DNA of 64,000 bases from Lichenostomus cassidix (lineage: Eukaryota > Chordata > Aves > Passeriformes > Meliphagidae): contig CM039183.1 of assembly GCA_008360975.2 (NCBI GenBank), forward strand, positions 42,461,850 to 42,525,849, written 5' to 3'. The notes under the pieces were generated by a model. That model was not told the DNA's origin. It was given only the letters and a program-made list of their open reading frames with translations, and searched no databases. Below are positions 24,403 to 37,676 of this stretch, piece after piece. Position numbers and translations under genes: made by a program. Positions within the stretch are counted from its first letter, which is position 1. Every line of letters begins with the position of its first letter.

Positions 24403-27400
24403 TTTATTGCTTGAAAGGGGATGTGTGTGTGTTTTCAGTTATCTCAATTTACTGGAAGGTGCTGAACTGTCCCCATGGCATCTATGAAAACCTAATGCTG
24501 AGTTATTTTAATGACGTTTCTAAGCATCAAAGTGATTATGCAAGTATGAGTTAGGGGGAACAGATTTAAATCTGCTCCTTCATGGGGAAAACCCTTCATT
24601 ATGGAACAAACTCCTTCAGAATCAACTTGGTAAAACTTAGATAAATTACATGGGGAAAGTCATAATGGAAAAATAGGTTTCTAATGGACCTTATTCACTG
24701 CTGAGCTCTCATTAAGATGCAGCCTATTTCCTCTGAGAGGGCAGGGGATGGAGGACAAAACCACAGGGCTCCTCTGCTGATTGTAGGGACTCTTAGCTCA
24801 GTATGGGCACTGGCTCTCACCTCTTCTGCTGAGCTGTGAACTAGAAGATTGGTGTTTAGATTTGGCCTGAAGGTGTCCGTAAAATAAACTTATCTTCTCA
24901 GTTGACAGTAGCCCCATTCACCACACCCTGCTCTGCTGGTGACAATAGCCATTTTCTAATCACTTCAGTTTCAGACACAAAGAGTGAGAAGCTCTGGGAT
25001 GAGGCTGTGAGAGGTGCCCTCCTCTGGACTGACCTCCAGATGTTGCCCTTGCTCCAGATGTTGCCCACGCTGCATGTCTCTGCCTATCCTCTGCTGCTAG
25101 AGGTCACTGACTGCTTTGCTTTCCAGCAGTGGCTGAGAACATGAATGTCCATCTGGCCAAACACCTGGGTTAGTCACAGCTCCCCTGAGGTGCTTGGATG
25201 CCTTGGATGTTCAGCTGTCTCATTTGGCATTTGCTATCCATCAATGAGCTCCCTGCCTTCCACCTAATCTGTTGCTGCTGAGCACCCCTAGAGTCATCTA
25301 CGCTGTAGTTATCAGCAGTTTTAGCAACAGCACAATCTCTGAAGACCTCAGATGGGGTTTTAAAACCACCCACTGCCACCCACCGGATTATCACTTTGGT
25401 GTCCCCAGAGAAAATGGAAACAAAAGGTGGTCAGCCAAACTCCTAGCTTCTCTTGGGAGGTTTGTAGGAAGGGTTATGTCCAAACCACTATGCTGACTAG
25501 GATGAGATGCTTCTGCTGTATCCCTCCCCATGCAAGTGGGTGCCCTAATCCCACATCTACCTGCCTTTTCTCTAACTGCACAAAACAGCTTCTGACTAGC
25601 ACTCAAACACCTCCCTCTGCTCATTAGAGGAATCAAAGCTAGATTTAGGCTGTTTGCTGCACACTGATGGCCCTAATGAAGAAAAAAGATCAAAATAATG
25701 TTGCTGCTTTATCTGTAAAGTCTGCTTGAAAGCAGTGTGAGGCTCAGACTCACTGAAAACCAAAATTTATTAGTGATCCAGTTCTATTGATGAAGGTCAT
25801 GAGAGAAGTTCAGGTACAAAACTTAATTCCTTGAATCCTCATAATATCTTCTTAAATGTTTTGATAAGAAACACAAGGTTGTGGAAAGAAACAAAAGAGA
25901 CAAAATTTTTTAAATCTCTCTGGCAACTTGTCTGTTATTTGATGCACAACTGACAAGTGAGGTAAATTTTGACCTGCACTTCATTAGCTATGTTACAGGA
26001 AACTTAGTAATTTATACCTTGCTTCTTTAAGAAAACATTTCCCAGTGTTGGAAGGAAGAGAACTTCTTTTCTCCCAAGCTTTTTATTCTAAACCTTTCAC
26101 CAACCTGTTTGTAACAACCTAGCAATGGAATAATCCCCAGTTACAAAACCTTTTTTGTAATTAAATTCAGTGGTTGGAAGGGGAGGTTTTGTTGGGGTTT
26201 TGTTTATGTTTAGTCAGTTCTAGAGGTACAACACCAAACCCTCATTTACTTACTTTTCCGATTTAAAAAAACCCAAACCAAACAGGATATTGGGCTGGAA
26301 GAATTCACTTTAATGGTGGTCTTTTTCCTTCAGCAAGTTAATTATACATGGTATCTGGAACATAATATTTAGCATCTGTTGTTAATACTGACCTGTCTGA
26401 TGATGCAGTCCTGCAATTTCCTGGACAGTTGTAGAGTACCCACTGTGCCAGACATTCTGTACTGGGGATTAATCTAAACAATAGGCACAGCTTAGAGGAA
26501 ATTGGGAAACCCAAATCATGAGCCTCGAACTGACTTTTGCTGAGAATTGTTTCCCTGTGTAGCTAGGGGTGTGCTTATGATTGCAGTGTGTTTGTAAAGA
26601 AAATTGGCTAGCTATAAGAAGCACTGTCTGTACCATTAAAAAAGAAAAAACCCTCATTTTCTCACAGGTCCACAATGACAGCAGACCTCTGCATCAAGAA
26701 ATGGGAAGTGCCCAAAGTCTGATATGGAACACTAAGACTTCTGAACCCTTTGCAGCTTGGCTTGATTGCAAGATTTACACAGGACTCTGGATCTTTGCTA
26801 TATTTAATGAGCTTTGGAAAAGCAGACTGTGTGTAAGAGCAGCCTGGAAAGGTTAGGCAGCTGACATTTTGGGAGGCAGCAAATAACACAAGTTGATAAT
26901 GTCAAGGAGCTGGTGCAAACAGTCTTTTGAGAGCTACAGGTGGGTTCCAAATAAACACTGAAATAACTGGCACCTTCGATTTAAAAATTATGTTTTGGGT
27001 AGCAGTATTATTTCCTGTGCACCTGTGAGACTCCCCTGAAATGTCAGACAGGGATGGTGACAGGGATATGACATTTTTCTTCCTAGCTCTTTTCAGGGGT
27101 TGTAGAGATCTTCCTTGAGGCCAGGCTGTGTTCCCTTCCTTGCTGTGTTTGTGAGCAGGAGCTGCTTGCAGAATACAGACTCTTTGGGCTCCTAACCTAC
27201 CCTCCAACACTTGTGCTGAGCCCCTGCTGATCCTTGCTCACAGCATGAAATGAGCAGGGAGCCGTGGCATCCAAAATACCCCATCTCACTGAATGTTTGT
27301 GCTGCAGTGCAGAGCAGCCAGCTCATACAATTAAACATGCTCAACACCAGGACATCAAGCTGGCTCCAAAAGATAGCTTTGATAAAGATCCAATGCTATC

Positions 27401-27783
27401 AAAGTCAGACACCACTTTCTTAAGCTATAGCACAGAGTTCTGTAACATAATTTTGGTCTTGGAAAGTGGTAGCCAAAAACTTGCAGCCTTTGATGTAACT
27501 GAATTTAAATATTTGGAGATAATTCTGTCATGAGTTTAACAGATTGTCAAACAAAATAATTTAATTTTGTGACAAGACAAAGGATTTTGGTTTTTTTGGG
27601 TTTTTGCCTGCTTGGTTTTGCTATCCTAAGTCCTAGAATACTCAGAAATCATATCTTTCATCATCTTTATCTCTTCTAGGATTGAGGACACGTTGTTGGC
27701 TAACACTCTAAATATGATGCTCTGCAATCCCTTAGCTAATCCCCACTGCACCAGCTTTTCTTGAAGCTTGTCTTGTTTGCTTG
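24403..27783. other. Single-copy DNA, no gene seen
   Basis: The part from 24720 to 25600 is more GC-rich and has open frames up to 81 codons without domains. An 18-bp tandem pair lies at 25034-25069. Nothing else is recognised. Confidence 0.5.
25034..25069 (+). repeat. Two-copy 18-bp tandem repeat
   Basis: CTCCAGATGTTGCCC occurs at 25034-25048 and again at 25052-25066, an exact 18-base period with the spacer TTG in the first copy and ACG in the second. Confidence 0.9.
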
Positions 27784-27992
27784 TGTCCTAGTTTCAGCCA
27801 GGAGAGGGTTAATATTTTACAAAAAACAGGAGGAAGGGAAGGGGGCATGGCCAGACCCAAATATTATTCCATACCATCTTGCATCACTTTCAAGGAGCAG
27901 GAGTCAGGAACTCACTCTCTCATTTTCTTGCGTGGGAAAGTACGGCATGGTAAGGAAGAGTTGGTCAGTATTTTGTTGTGATTTTTTTATCT
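27784..27992 (+). mobile_element. Truncated avian ERV LTR (TGTCCT... family)
   Basis: The block starts TGTCCTAGTTTCAGCCAGG and continues GAGGGTTAAT, then GGGAAGGGGGCATGGCCAGA, CCCAAAT and ATTCCATACCAT. I recognise this order from the very common bird LTR that begins 'TGTCCTGGTTT...AGTTAATTTTC' and contains 'GGGGCATGGCCAG' and 'GATATTCCATACCATATGACGTCA'. The full LTR is longer: the segment between AGTTAAT and the core is largely deleted, and the TATA region and 3' half are not clearly recognisable after about 27900. There is no matching second LTR and no viral gene nearby. It is therefore an old solo or partial LTR. Confidence 0.65.
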
Positions 27993-30224
27993 TGTAGTTG
28001 ACTTTGGTGAAAATTAGTTCTGCTTTATCAAGTAATGATTTTATTTGGATGATGGAATACTAGATGTGCTCAAACACCTCTTTTTACTTATAGAAATTTT
28101 ATGGTAGGACTTTTTTAATGTGAGAAAATGAAAAAATCACTCTCTTTTACAGTTTGCCTGTATAAAAAGTTCACACACACATCCCATACAAGATTTTTTG
28201 ACTCTTCTGTGACAAAAAAATTGCAAGAGGCAAAGAAAAAAAAAGTTGTAAATGCAGGAGCCAACATTTGAAACAATCCATTGCTGACTTTAACAAGTCT
28301 AAGATTGAACATTCATGTTTCAGAGCAGCTCTTGTTAGATTTCCCAAATCCTATCCACCCTCACCTGCCTTACAGAAGAGGCACATGACACAAATATGAA
28401 ATGCAGCATTTTGGTCCAAACCATCATGTTGTCTATTTCAGCAATAAGCTGAAAAAACCAACCTAATAATTCCTCACTCCTGGTATTTGGTAGCCTGCCA
28501 CATTCACACTATGCAATTCAAACCACTGTTCTGCATTGTAATCACTTAGAAGGACCCTCAGCTGAGAAATGAAACTGCTCTTGGTGCTCAGAGAAGCCAC
28601 ACCTGCCTCTAAAGTCAAGGGTGCTGAAGTGCTCCTAGTAATGGATGTCAGCAGCCAGTGCAGAGTTGTGCAGGGAGCACTTCAGAGAGAAGCATCACAA
28701 GACACTTGATTTCTGACCACTGAGAAATGCCTCTGTAACCTGACCTTCAGCTCAAAAATTATTGTGTCTCTTGGTTTATATCATCTGGGTCGGATTTGGG
28801 ATGTCAGTGGGATGGGACTGAAGGTCAATGTCCATTTCTCTATAGCATTGTTGACAGCATGAAATTGGACTCCCTGTCTGTGTAGGCTTCATAGTAAATC
28901 CACTGTAATTTACTCTTAATGTGAGGTGCCTGGTGAAGTCAGTGAGGGGCAAAGACAGCTCTCTTTCCCACCCTGACTTCCTCACTCTATCAAGAAAAAT
29001 AGGATGTTTGTAGGGGGATAAACTGAGACAGTCTGCTACCCATCAGTAATGCCCTCACTGCTTGGTACCAGAATACATGGCAGAGCATCAGTCGTGCTGA
29101 CCTACTCTGCTCTCATTTGGCTCACATCTTCCTAGCAGCTCCCTTCCTCTTTCCAAACAATTCTTCTCCTTCAGAACCCCTTAACTGAATCCTTTCAAAA
29201 CATTTTCCAAGCCACTTTGGACACAACAACATCCTTTTCTTCAACAGCAATGCATTGCTACACCTATTCTGTCACAGCTCAGAACAGCCTAGCTTTGGTG
29301 GTTCCCTACTTTGCTCCCAAGCACATGAGGTTTCCTCTATTCAATGGAAAAAACTCAATAATTTTCAGGGTGGAGGCAAAACTTTTATGTTTAGAGGGTA
29401 TTCATTGCTGAGAGAGGGTGGAGGAAGTGCAAAAACTGTGCAAAATTCTCTGAGCTGTGGGAATCAGTGAAGGACTGTTCTATGTTCACCATAACTTCAT
29501 GTGGTTAAATAGTTTGACACAGGTTCATAAATACGTCCATTCATAGAGGAATCAAGAAAATGTGAATGTGTATTTAACATGAAGAAGCTAAAATAATTAC
29601 CTGTTAAGCATGGATAGACAGTATCATGAATTTCAGTGAAACAAATATTTCTTGGTGAACTACTGTATGTCTCTGTAGTGGTCGTCACTCTGGGTTGCTA
29701 AGGAACTTGGATTTTCTGCATTTCTGCCTTTAACATTTGCTTTTATCCTCATACTTCATGTGGAGCATTTTCCTTCTGTATTGATGCTGACCTTTTTCTT
29801 CTCCCTCATTAGCAGAAGCAACAGTTATGCTGCATTTATCCTCTGTAAGTCTGTTGCTTCAATGCTTGGAAACTAAAATACAGAAAACCTTTAGTCCTGC
29901 TGACACTTAATGATGTGGTCATTATGCACAATAACACAGTGGAGCAAAGTGGTTTCAAAGGGAAGGGAGCTCTGCTTTTGGTATTAGCAGTTTTAATGTG
30001 GGCACTTAAATAAATGACTGAGGGCAGATAAAATAGTGTAATCAAAAGAAATCAATCTCCAAAAGAGATGTCAAGAGGCCTGTTGCCCTGATTTGACATG
30101 CCATTAGCTTTACCTGTATAATCCCTGACAGATGTCCATCATTTTCACAGAAATAGTGGCGCTTTATATGGAGAAATTCAACTAAATTCCTTTGTCTCAT
30201 GTGGACATAGAGTATAATCTGTTG
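27993..30224. other. AT-rich single-copy DNA, no gene seen
   Basis: No exon, RNA or repeat recognised. Open frames stay below 75 codons. Confidence 0.5.
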
Positions 30225-30550
30225 ATTGCTGTCTCTTTTGATAAAATCCCCTTTAATGTTTGGAGACTGTTGTTCTGTTCCCCTTTTATTTTCCTCTGGA
30301 CATAAAACAAATTTAGCTCTTTCATCTTTTCCTTAAAAACCTTATTTCTGAACCTTTGATCATTTATGTTGCTCCAATTTGGACCCTTTGACTTTTCCCC
30401 ACATTTTATTAAGTGCAGTTTCTCCAACAGTGGACATGTTGTTGATTGTGACCCTCCACTGCCCAGTAGAGGAATAATTACCTCCCTTATTTTGTACGCT
30501 ATTTTTTCATCTCATGTACCTAAAACAAATCTAACATTGCAGACCAGAGG
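30225..30550 (-). mobile_element. Old CR1 (L3-like) LINE fragment, ORF2 3' region
   Basis: On the plus strand the order TGGAGACTGTTGTTCTGTTCC, TTTAGCTCTTTCATCTTTTCC, CCTTTGATCATTTATGTTGC, TTGGACCCTTTGAC, CATTTTATTAAGTGCAG, AGTGGACATG and GAGGAATAATTACCTCCCTT follows the antisense of the CR1/L3 region just upstream of the 3' end ('CCTTTGATCATTTTTGTTGCTCTCCTCTGGACCCTCTCCAA...ACTGGACACA...GAGGAATAATTACCTC'). Many substitutions and small gaps show it is much older than the copy at 50.25 kb. The encoded protein is destroyed. Confidence 0.75.
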
Positions 30551-33141
30551 AGCTCTCCCTTTCCATTTGAGCACAGTTCATCCTCTTTCATTCCCACTCT
30601 GGTGTTAGTTCTGCTAAACAGTTCCAGCTAGTTGACTTCACATTGAGCTTGATAAATGGAAGAAACACTCTGAATTTTGATCCTGCCCCAAAGCAGGAAT
30701 AAGTTTTGAGTTGGACTCTTTAGAAGTTGATTTGCTAGTCCATCACTCAAGTCAGTAGCATGTAGTAGTTTCAATAGATTTGAACTTGGCCTTTCTCCAG
30801 TCAATTAAGGTGACTAATGCATGATTTTACAGGAGCTTCTATCTTTGCATTTATTTACTATAGCTTGGTGGGAAGAGCAAGTATCATGGCCATTGCTGTG
30901 GTTCCTTTCCTGTCCTCCAAAATTCTTCAAGTCTTTTCAGAGTGTGTTGGCTGTCTTCACTCCTGGATGAATGCCATCCAGCACCTCAGGAAATTAGAAG
31001 AGGGAGCAGAGGCCAGATGGAGAAAAGAAATGTTAAACAGTGTGTAGGTGTCTAGCTAGTATTCCCCTTTCTTGTAAAGAACGAAGCATATAATAAAGTC
31101 AGCCTTTTTTGGGCATAATTCCACTTCTTCCTTCTTCCACTCACTGGCCATTGCAGTAGCCCTTTACAGAAAACTTCACCGTAAGAAGAGATGCCCAAAT
31201 CTTTCCTACTCTAGCAAAAAGCAGTGATTTTACCTTCCCTAAATTTTCTTTTCTGAATTAGTATAAACAAAACATAGCCATAAAACTGGGAAAATAAACA
31301 TTCAGGACTAAAGCTGGCTGAAGAAAAGAACTTGTTCTGGTACATCCCAAGTACAAAAAAATATTAATCCATGTGAGGTGCTTCTTCCTTGAATATTTGT
31401 GGAAAATGGCTCTTTGGAATGGACAAATATAGCAGCCTAAGAAAATACCAGGTTCATTTAGATGTAAGGTGTGTGTCTTCTGTTTCTCATCAAGATCCCA
31501 GGAGTGCTTGAAAGTCCTCACAAGAGATTTCACATTGTCTGTTCTTCGCCAGGCTGGAGCTGGACACAGTGCCTCAAAGTACTGCCACAGAACTGAGAGC
31601 TGAAGGTGTTGCTGATCTTGTGACTTTCCTGGTCCCAGCTCTGCCTAAAGAAGCTTTGGCATAGCTTTTTGCTCCTGAATCATTCACAAATCTGCCATTC
31701 CCTTGTGAGGATTCAAGTACCTTAAATCCCAGCTCTGAAGCCTGGGAGCCTGAAGGATCTGTAGCCTTTGGGGAGCATTGAAGGACCAGCTGTATGAGCA
31801 GAGGTTAAAGTCGCTTTTTAAAGCTGTTGTTTTGCCATGAAAAATAGATCAAGCCACTGGAGCTGTCAAAAATGTATCTTGGAAATATGTTATCAGTGCT
31901 CACTTGTTCCTTCTGGAATTAATGCTACTCACCGTGGAGGATTTTTCAGAAAGCATGTTCCTGTGGCTTGTAATGTTTGATACTGTTTAAAGGGCTCCTG
32001 GGAAACCTCTTTCCTTGGAGATGCAAGGAGAATCTGAAAGAGTGTATCAAAGTGGGACAGTAGCACTGTTTCAAGGAGTGTAACTGGAACACAGCTCAGC
32101 TGTATATAATGTAATTTCTCTTAAACTGCTATGTCTTTCTTGCTCAATATAAATTATAATTTATCATATGTCTTCAGACTCAAAACATGCTTTCCAAATT
32201 GAGTGGGGGAGAAATGCATTTACAGAGTGAAATCAAAGTCCTATTGAAATATGTGGGGATTTTCATTGACTTGAAAAGGGGTGAGGTTTGGTATGTAGCT
32301 GAAATCAGAGGTCCTCCTAAACATTTACAGGTAATGTGCTCTGAATATGCCTCTGTCTATCTGAGATGCACAGCAGCATTCAGATGCCCACTGAGAATTT
32401 ACAGAGCACGAAGCAATCTCCAGGGTGGAGGGGAAGAGAGATGGTTCTGCTGCTGTGCTGATCCTGGGCACAACATCATTTTTTCTGTAGCACTGGGCTT
32501 TGAGGAGAGAAGAAGCCTCTCCTTTGCATGATTTCTTGTTCCAGGTCAGTCTTAAGGAGAACTTTGGCTCTGTCACTTTGGTGCCAATCTTCACATCCTC
32601 TTCTCCCACTGCTTAGTTACTGTCACAAAGTTGGTCAGGGTTGTGTCCACTGTGCACCTCTGCTGCCCCTGGCACTCACGGTGTAGCTGTGCTTTGCCCT
32701 TTGCTAACTCTGGGATACAGCTGTCTGCTTGGTCCCCTGGCAGGAATACCCTGTGGCTATGCCACAATTTGGCTGAGTTTTCAAAAAAAGATAATTTTTC
32801 AAGACGTTTTTCATTGAAGTTGTTTTCCCGGTAGGTTAGAATATTTCATTCAGTGACATTAAAGCTGTTTTCTAAACAAAACAACTAGTTTTTGAAGATT
32901 TTAATAATACTGCCTGCATTGTCTTCTGCCCAGTCTCCTTGTACTTTACACTTAAAATAAGCTTCTCCAAATGTATCTTCAATAAATAAATAAACACCTA
33001 GGCTTGCTTTCTACTTTCTTCTCTCAGAAAGTGGAAGTTTTTGGGGAGTTGGATAAGCCAGTGAGAAACTGAAATAACAGCAGGATGGAAACAGATTTAG
33101 TTTAAACTCCAGGAGCTGCTGTATCTGATGGAAGCTGAATG

Positions 33142-33164
33142 CTGAGTGAATCATCGTGACTCAG
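33142..33164. promoter_or_regulatory. AP-1-like site in an inverted repeat
   Basis: CTGAGT (33142-33147) and ACTCAG (33159-33164) form an inverted pair 11 bases apart. The right arm contains the exact AP-1 consensus TGACTCA (33157-33163), and the left arm TGCTGAGT resembles a Maf half site. Single sites like this occur often by chance, so function is not shown. Confidence 0.3.
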
Positions 33165-36100
33165 TAAATAGGATAATGGTCTCCCCCTCTGGGATTTCTA
33201 TTCCTGCCTGAGGAAATAGAAGCCTTGCTAAGCCTGCAGACAAGTGAAACCCAGCCTGCTCAATCCTCCCTTGCAGGAGGGCAGAACATACACCTTTTCA
33301 CCTGCTGCCATGTACAGCAAATCTATCCTGATCTAATACCATCCCAGTTTGATCTGAGTGGGTCAAACATATACTGCACATCCATCCCACCTACAGCATT
33401 CTTTGTCTCAATGTATGACGCGTCTGAAATCCCTGCTCCTGAAGTAGCAGGAATGCCATGTTCACGTACATGATTATAGGGATCCTGTGGTCTTGAGGTT
33501 CCTTGGAGCAAACAATTTTAGTTTGAAACATATCTTCTGCTCCCCTACTGTCTCATTTTCTAGACACTAAATTTCCCTGGTGAAAACTGCAGAAAATAGC
33601 AACCTGCTTCTGTACATATTCTTGTTGTACTTTCTTAAAGCATGCTGAATCACAAATTTGGAAGAGAGGCAGAAAGCAGAGTAGGTGAGACGTGGGCTGG
33701 CTTAAGAGACTGAGAGACAGAGAGCACTCAGGCAGTGGGGAGAAACCAAAAATCCATTTTGGTCAGCCAGAGCTGCAAAAAGAAAGCTCACAGCATTCCC
33801 AGCACTGCAGACAAATGAGCAGGGGATGTTTGCCTGGAGCAGTGGTGACAAGTCTGCACAGACCAGTAACTCTGCTTGAGTCACCTCAGAAGGCTGGGAC
33901 TGCTCCAGAATGGACCCAGTTGGTGTGGTGCTGCATCTCATGTGCACCCCTCTTCCATTTGTTGTAGGAAGATGCATCTTCATTTGACCTTCAAAAGGAA
34001 GAATACGTCAGTTGATTATGCCTAAGAAGTGTTCCTTATCCCTTGCTTTCCCTGGGTAGTCAGGTACATAGATAAAGTAACATCTGTGGGAGGTGAAAAG
34101 CCTACTATCAAGTGGGCTTGAAACCCACTTCCAGTGGTGGTGTTGGTGGTTATTTTCTGATTTGTATTTGGTAAAATTTTGCTTGCTGGTCTCTGCCCTC
34201 TGGATGTCACTGTTGTGCTCACTTAGATTCCTCTTCTTCACAGGCCTGGCTTATCTTTCCCTCAGTATGTGACAAAAAAAGCTTGTAAGAAGTTAGTTTC
34301 CCTTCTTCATTGGCCTATCAGGGCGTCTTGGCTGGAAAACAGGGAAAAAGTATTTGTCCAGATCATATTGTGCAAATCATTTGAAAAGGTGATTGCCCTC
34401 AGAGGATTGGCTTAAATGCACCAAAGGCAAGCACAGCACCATCTGCTCCAGTCAGAGCATCCTTGGGTTGTCAGAGACAGAGTCATCTTGTAAATGTTTC
34501 CCCAAGGTTTCCTCCTCTGGGTCTTCTCTGCACAACTCCTTGGTCCTTACAGAGAAAGAGATGATATGAGAGAGAAAAGCAGTTCCAGTGTCCCTCTGTG
34601 GCTTTAGTTTTACTTTATTTTTGCCCCCTCTTCAGAATTGTCCAAGTTGTACAGCTACAGAATTGTGTGCAGTGCCAAAACCCTGGACTGCAGCAGTTGC
34701 TACAGCAGGCAGTAGAAATCTCACCTTGATGCAAGTCTCTAAGAGTGGATAGGGAAAAAGATCAAAATCCTGCTTCTCCAAGAGACTTAGGCTTATTGCA
34801 GCAAAGCTTTTCACATTTTGCTTTTGTGTTGAAGTGACCAAGCCCCAAGGACAGGTATGATGTTGCAGCTGCGGAGCCAAATTAAAGATCAGGCAAAGTG
34901 GAATACAGTGATGGTTGACACTTTAATGGGACAGTGACCAATGCAAAGGGAGATTTAGTGTTGAGAAAACTAGACAGCAGGGGAGCAGAAAATACATTTC
35001 AAATCTATGATTCGAAGTCAAGGGCTGTCAGAGCAGGTGACTCATTCAATTTCTTTTTTCTGTCTCTCTCTTTATAAAGCACTTCACAACTGAAATACTC
35101 TCTCTTGCCAGATTTTCTGCACTGTTGAAGGAGGCTGTGTTAGTAGGAGCATTTAGTTTGATTACTGCTTTTCTATTTGTAATTTACCATTTTATCCATG
35201 GACCATTGTGGTTTCTTTAAGATTTTTCTTATTGAGCCACATCTGCTCTTCCTCACTCTTCCTGCTAAATCTTTCAGGACTTATGCTCAAAAGAAAAGGC
35301 ATCCTCTGGTCTTCATATGTGCAAATGGGCATTTTGGGATGATGAAGCAGGACAGTGAAAACTTTTAGGAAAGTAGAAGGTTCTCACAGAATCTGCACGT
35401 TCTCGCCACTTCTTTCTGTTGTTACTTTTACGTATGTGCAGTGATGTGAAAGGAGCCTACAATCAAGTGCTCTTAAAGTCTGCTTTGTAGGAAAGCTGGC
35501 TCTTTCCCTAGGCAGCTGCTTTGCTTGGCAGCCTGCAAGGGATGTGCCTGCACCTTGCAGCCTGAGGGAAAACATGCCAAAGAACAATCCTGCTTATGGC
35601 AGCTGGATAAATGTTGCCTTGCAAGGAGAAAAAATAAAGAGGTTCATCCATCCTCAGACTCAAGGTTATTCTTTCATTGAAACATTTGCTATCAGGCTTT
35701 GTACAATGTGATGTTACTTTTTACTTTTAAATACCTGGTAGAAGTACTCTGTGAAAAATGTCTAACTTGCCTGTGTAGAGCTGCTGCCTGCCTACAGACA
35801 CAGCCTCAGCAGTGGCATGTGGAAGTCAAGTCATGTCCCCAGACAGACCCTGCTGGTCTCTCCTGGTGTAGTCTTTACAGCTGATTCTAAAAATGCACTG
35901 CTGGAATTCTAGGTACCATGCCATTATGAAAGAAAACATATCTGGGAAGTATGACAGATAATCAAACAAGGCTATATAAGGAATATTATAATTTACAATA
36001 GACACCTCTGAATAAATCCATTGTGTTCTTACATCGTCCCGTATGCAGAGATGATTACCACTCTAAGTAGTTCACATGAGGTGGTGTTTGTTAGTTTTTT

Positions 36101-37661
36101 CTTGATTATTTAACATGCTTGCAATTATCTCAAATTTATGCTATTTCTGTTGCTTGTATGAAGTGATATTTCATTGCTCTCCAGTGAATTGTTCTGTTGT
36201 CTTTTTGCTTTACTGGGCTTTAAACTTCTGTATTCCTCAGCTCTTAGACGTCCACTATATTCTGCTCTGCGACACTGTCCTTGAGCTGTTGCCTCCTTTC
36301 TCTCAGTATACCTGAAACATTTCAATTTTACATTCTCCAAATCCTCACTGCTAGGTGCAAAGGAAGCATCACCAATTAGCCCTTCCCACCAGCTGACTAC
36401 CTGATCAATAAATGCTTGAGATTGGGTTGGAACCATGTTTATTCCACTCAGGTCCTTTTACATGGAGACCAAGAGGTCTCGGGTTTTTGTGTGTTCTTTT
36501 GCATTCTCCTCTTCTCCTGGTTTTGTCTTCCTGTTTGACTTAATGTCAGTGTGACACGTATTTTTTTTTTCTTTAAGATTATTTAAAGGCTCAAAAAAAG
36601 GCAACAGAAAAAGAACATATTGCCAATAAAGGCCAAAGATGTAATTCTCTTCCTTTGCAAGTACATATTCATTTTATGCTGGGCATGGGATCTTTCAGTT
36701 TCACTGTGGTTGCACCCAGAAATAATGATGGGTTAGCTATAGTGGTTCTGTGACCATTTTTTACTTCGTATCCAAGTGGCTTCTCATTAAAAGTTTTCTG
36801 AGCCCTGAAACTTGGCTTTTCTTTGTCCAGCCTCTATCATAGGTATTAGAAATCCTATAAAGGTCAGAAATTCTCCTTTTCAAATGACTAGCTGGTGCTG
36901 ATACAATTATTAATTACACTGTATGATATTCTGGTCTTTAGCTGCAATGATCAATGATTTCCTCAGAGACAGTTGCTCTATTAAAAATATATCAGTAATA
37001 AATGACCTTCTCTGAGGTTCCTGCTGTAGGAGGTACCTAGCAGCTCTGAGAAGAACCATTTTAATAACAAATGTGAGCTGTTACATTTGAAACTTGAGAT
37101 GAGGACTTTTTCTTCATGTGGGTACCAGGGTTGGTGATGAGCTGCTGCCACTGAGTTTGAGAGAATATCATGAGCCCCATGCTCTGCTCCAAGACCACCT
37201 GCTGTTCCCAAGGACATCCTTCATGACAAGGACCATGTGCCATTCTCTATCTCCAGTGAGAGTTCTCCCTGGAGTCCAAGTATAATCCAAGCAGTAAATG
37301 CACATCCTACAGTCAGGTGGCCAATGTGCAGGACAGATGAGGAAGACCATCCTTCCTGCACCCAAAAAGGCTGCAGTCTTCATCTCCCTCTCCAAAAATA
37401 ATGATCTTATACCAGGGTTTTGACTAGCATGAAATGCCACTGTTGGCAGCATCATTCAGCATTTTCCTTCCCTCCTCTCCAACCAATTACTTATTCTTGA
37501 CAGACTTTGCCCACCAAGGGAAAAAAGGAAGCTCTGTGACTGGATGATACATGGATTATAAACTGTTGACAACTTTGGCATTCTTCGGTCTGATAGGTGG
37601 ATAATTTTACAAATATTTCCAAAGTTGCATTATACTAAAAAAAAGAGTAAGGTCTGGGAGG

Positions 37662-37676
37662 TTTTTTTTTTTTTTT
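37662..37676. repeat. T15 homopolymer
   Basis: Fifteen consecutive T on the plus strand. No SINE or processed copy is recognised on either side. Confidence 0.9.

Noticed and set aside
31545..31605. GAGCTGGACACAGTGCCTCAA, similar to a CR1 phrase
   Set aside because: Only about 20 bases match, with no collinear CR1 sequence on either side.
32187..32531. Frame whose peptide YVGIFIDLKRGEVWYVAE resembles the VGVFLDYExGxVSFYN motif of B30.2/SPRY domains
   Set aside because: Only about 14 residues match; the WEVDV-type and LDP motifs that flank it in real domains are missing, and the rest of the frame has no similarity I can see.
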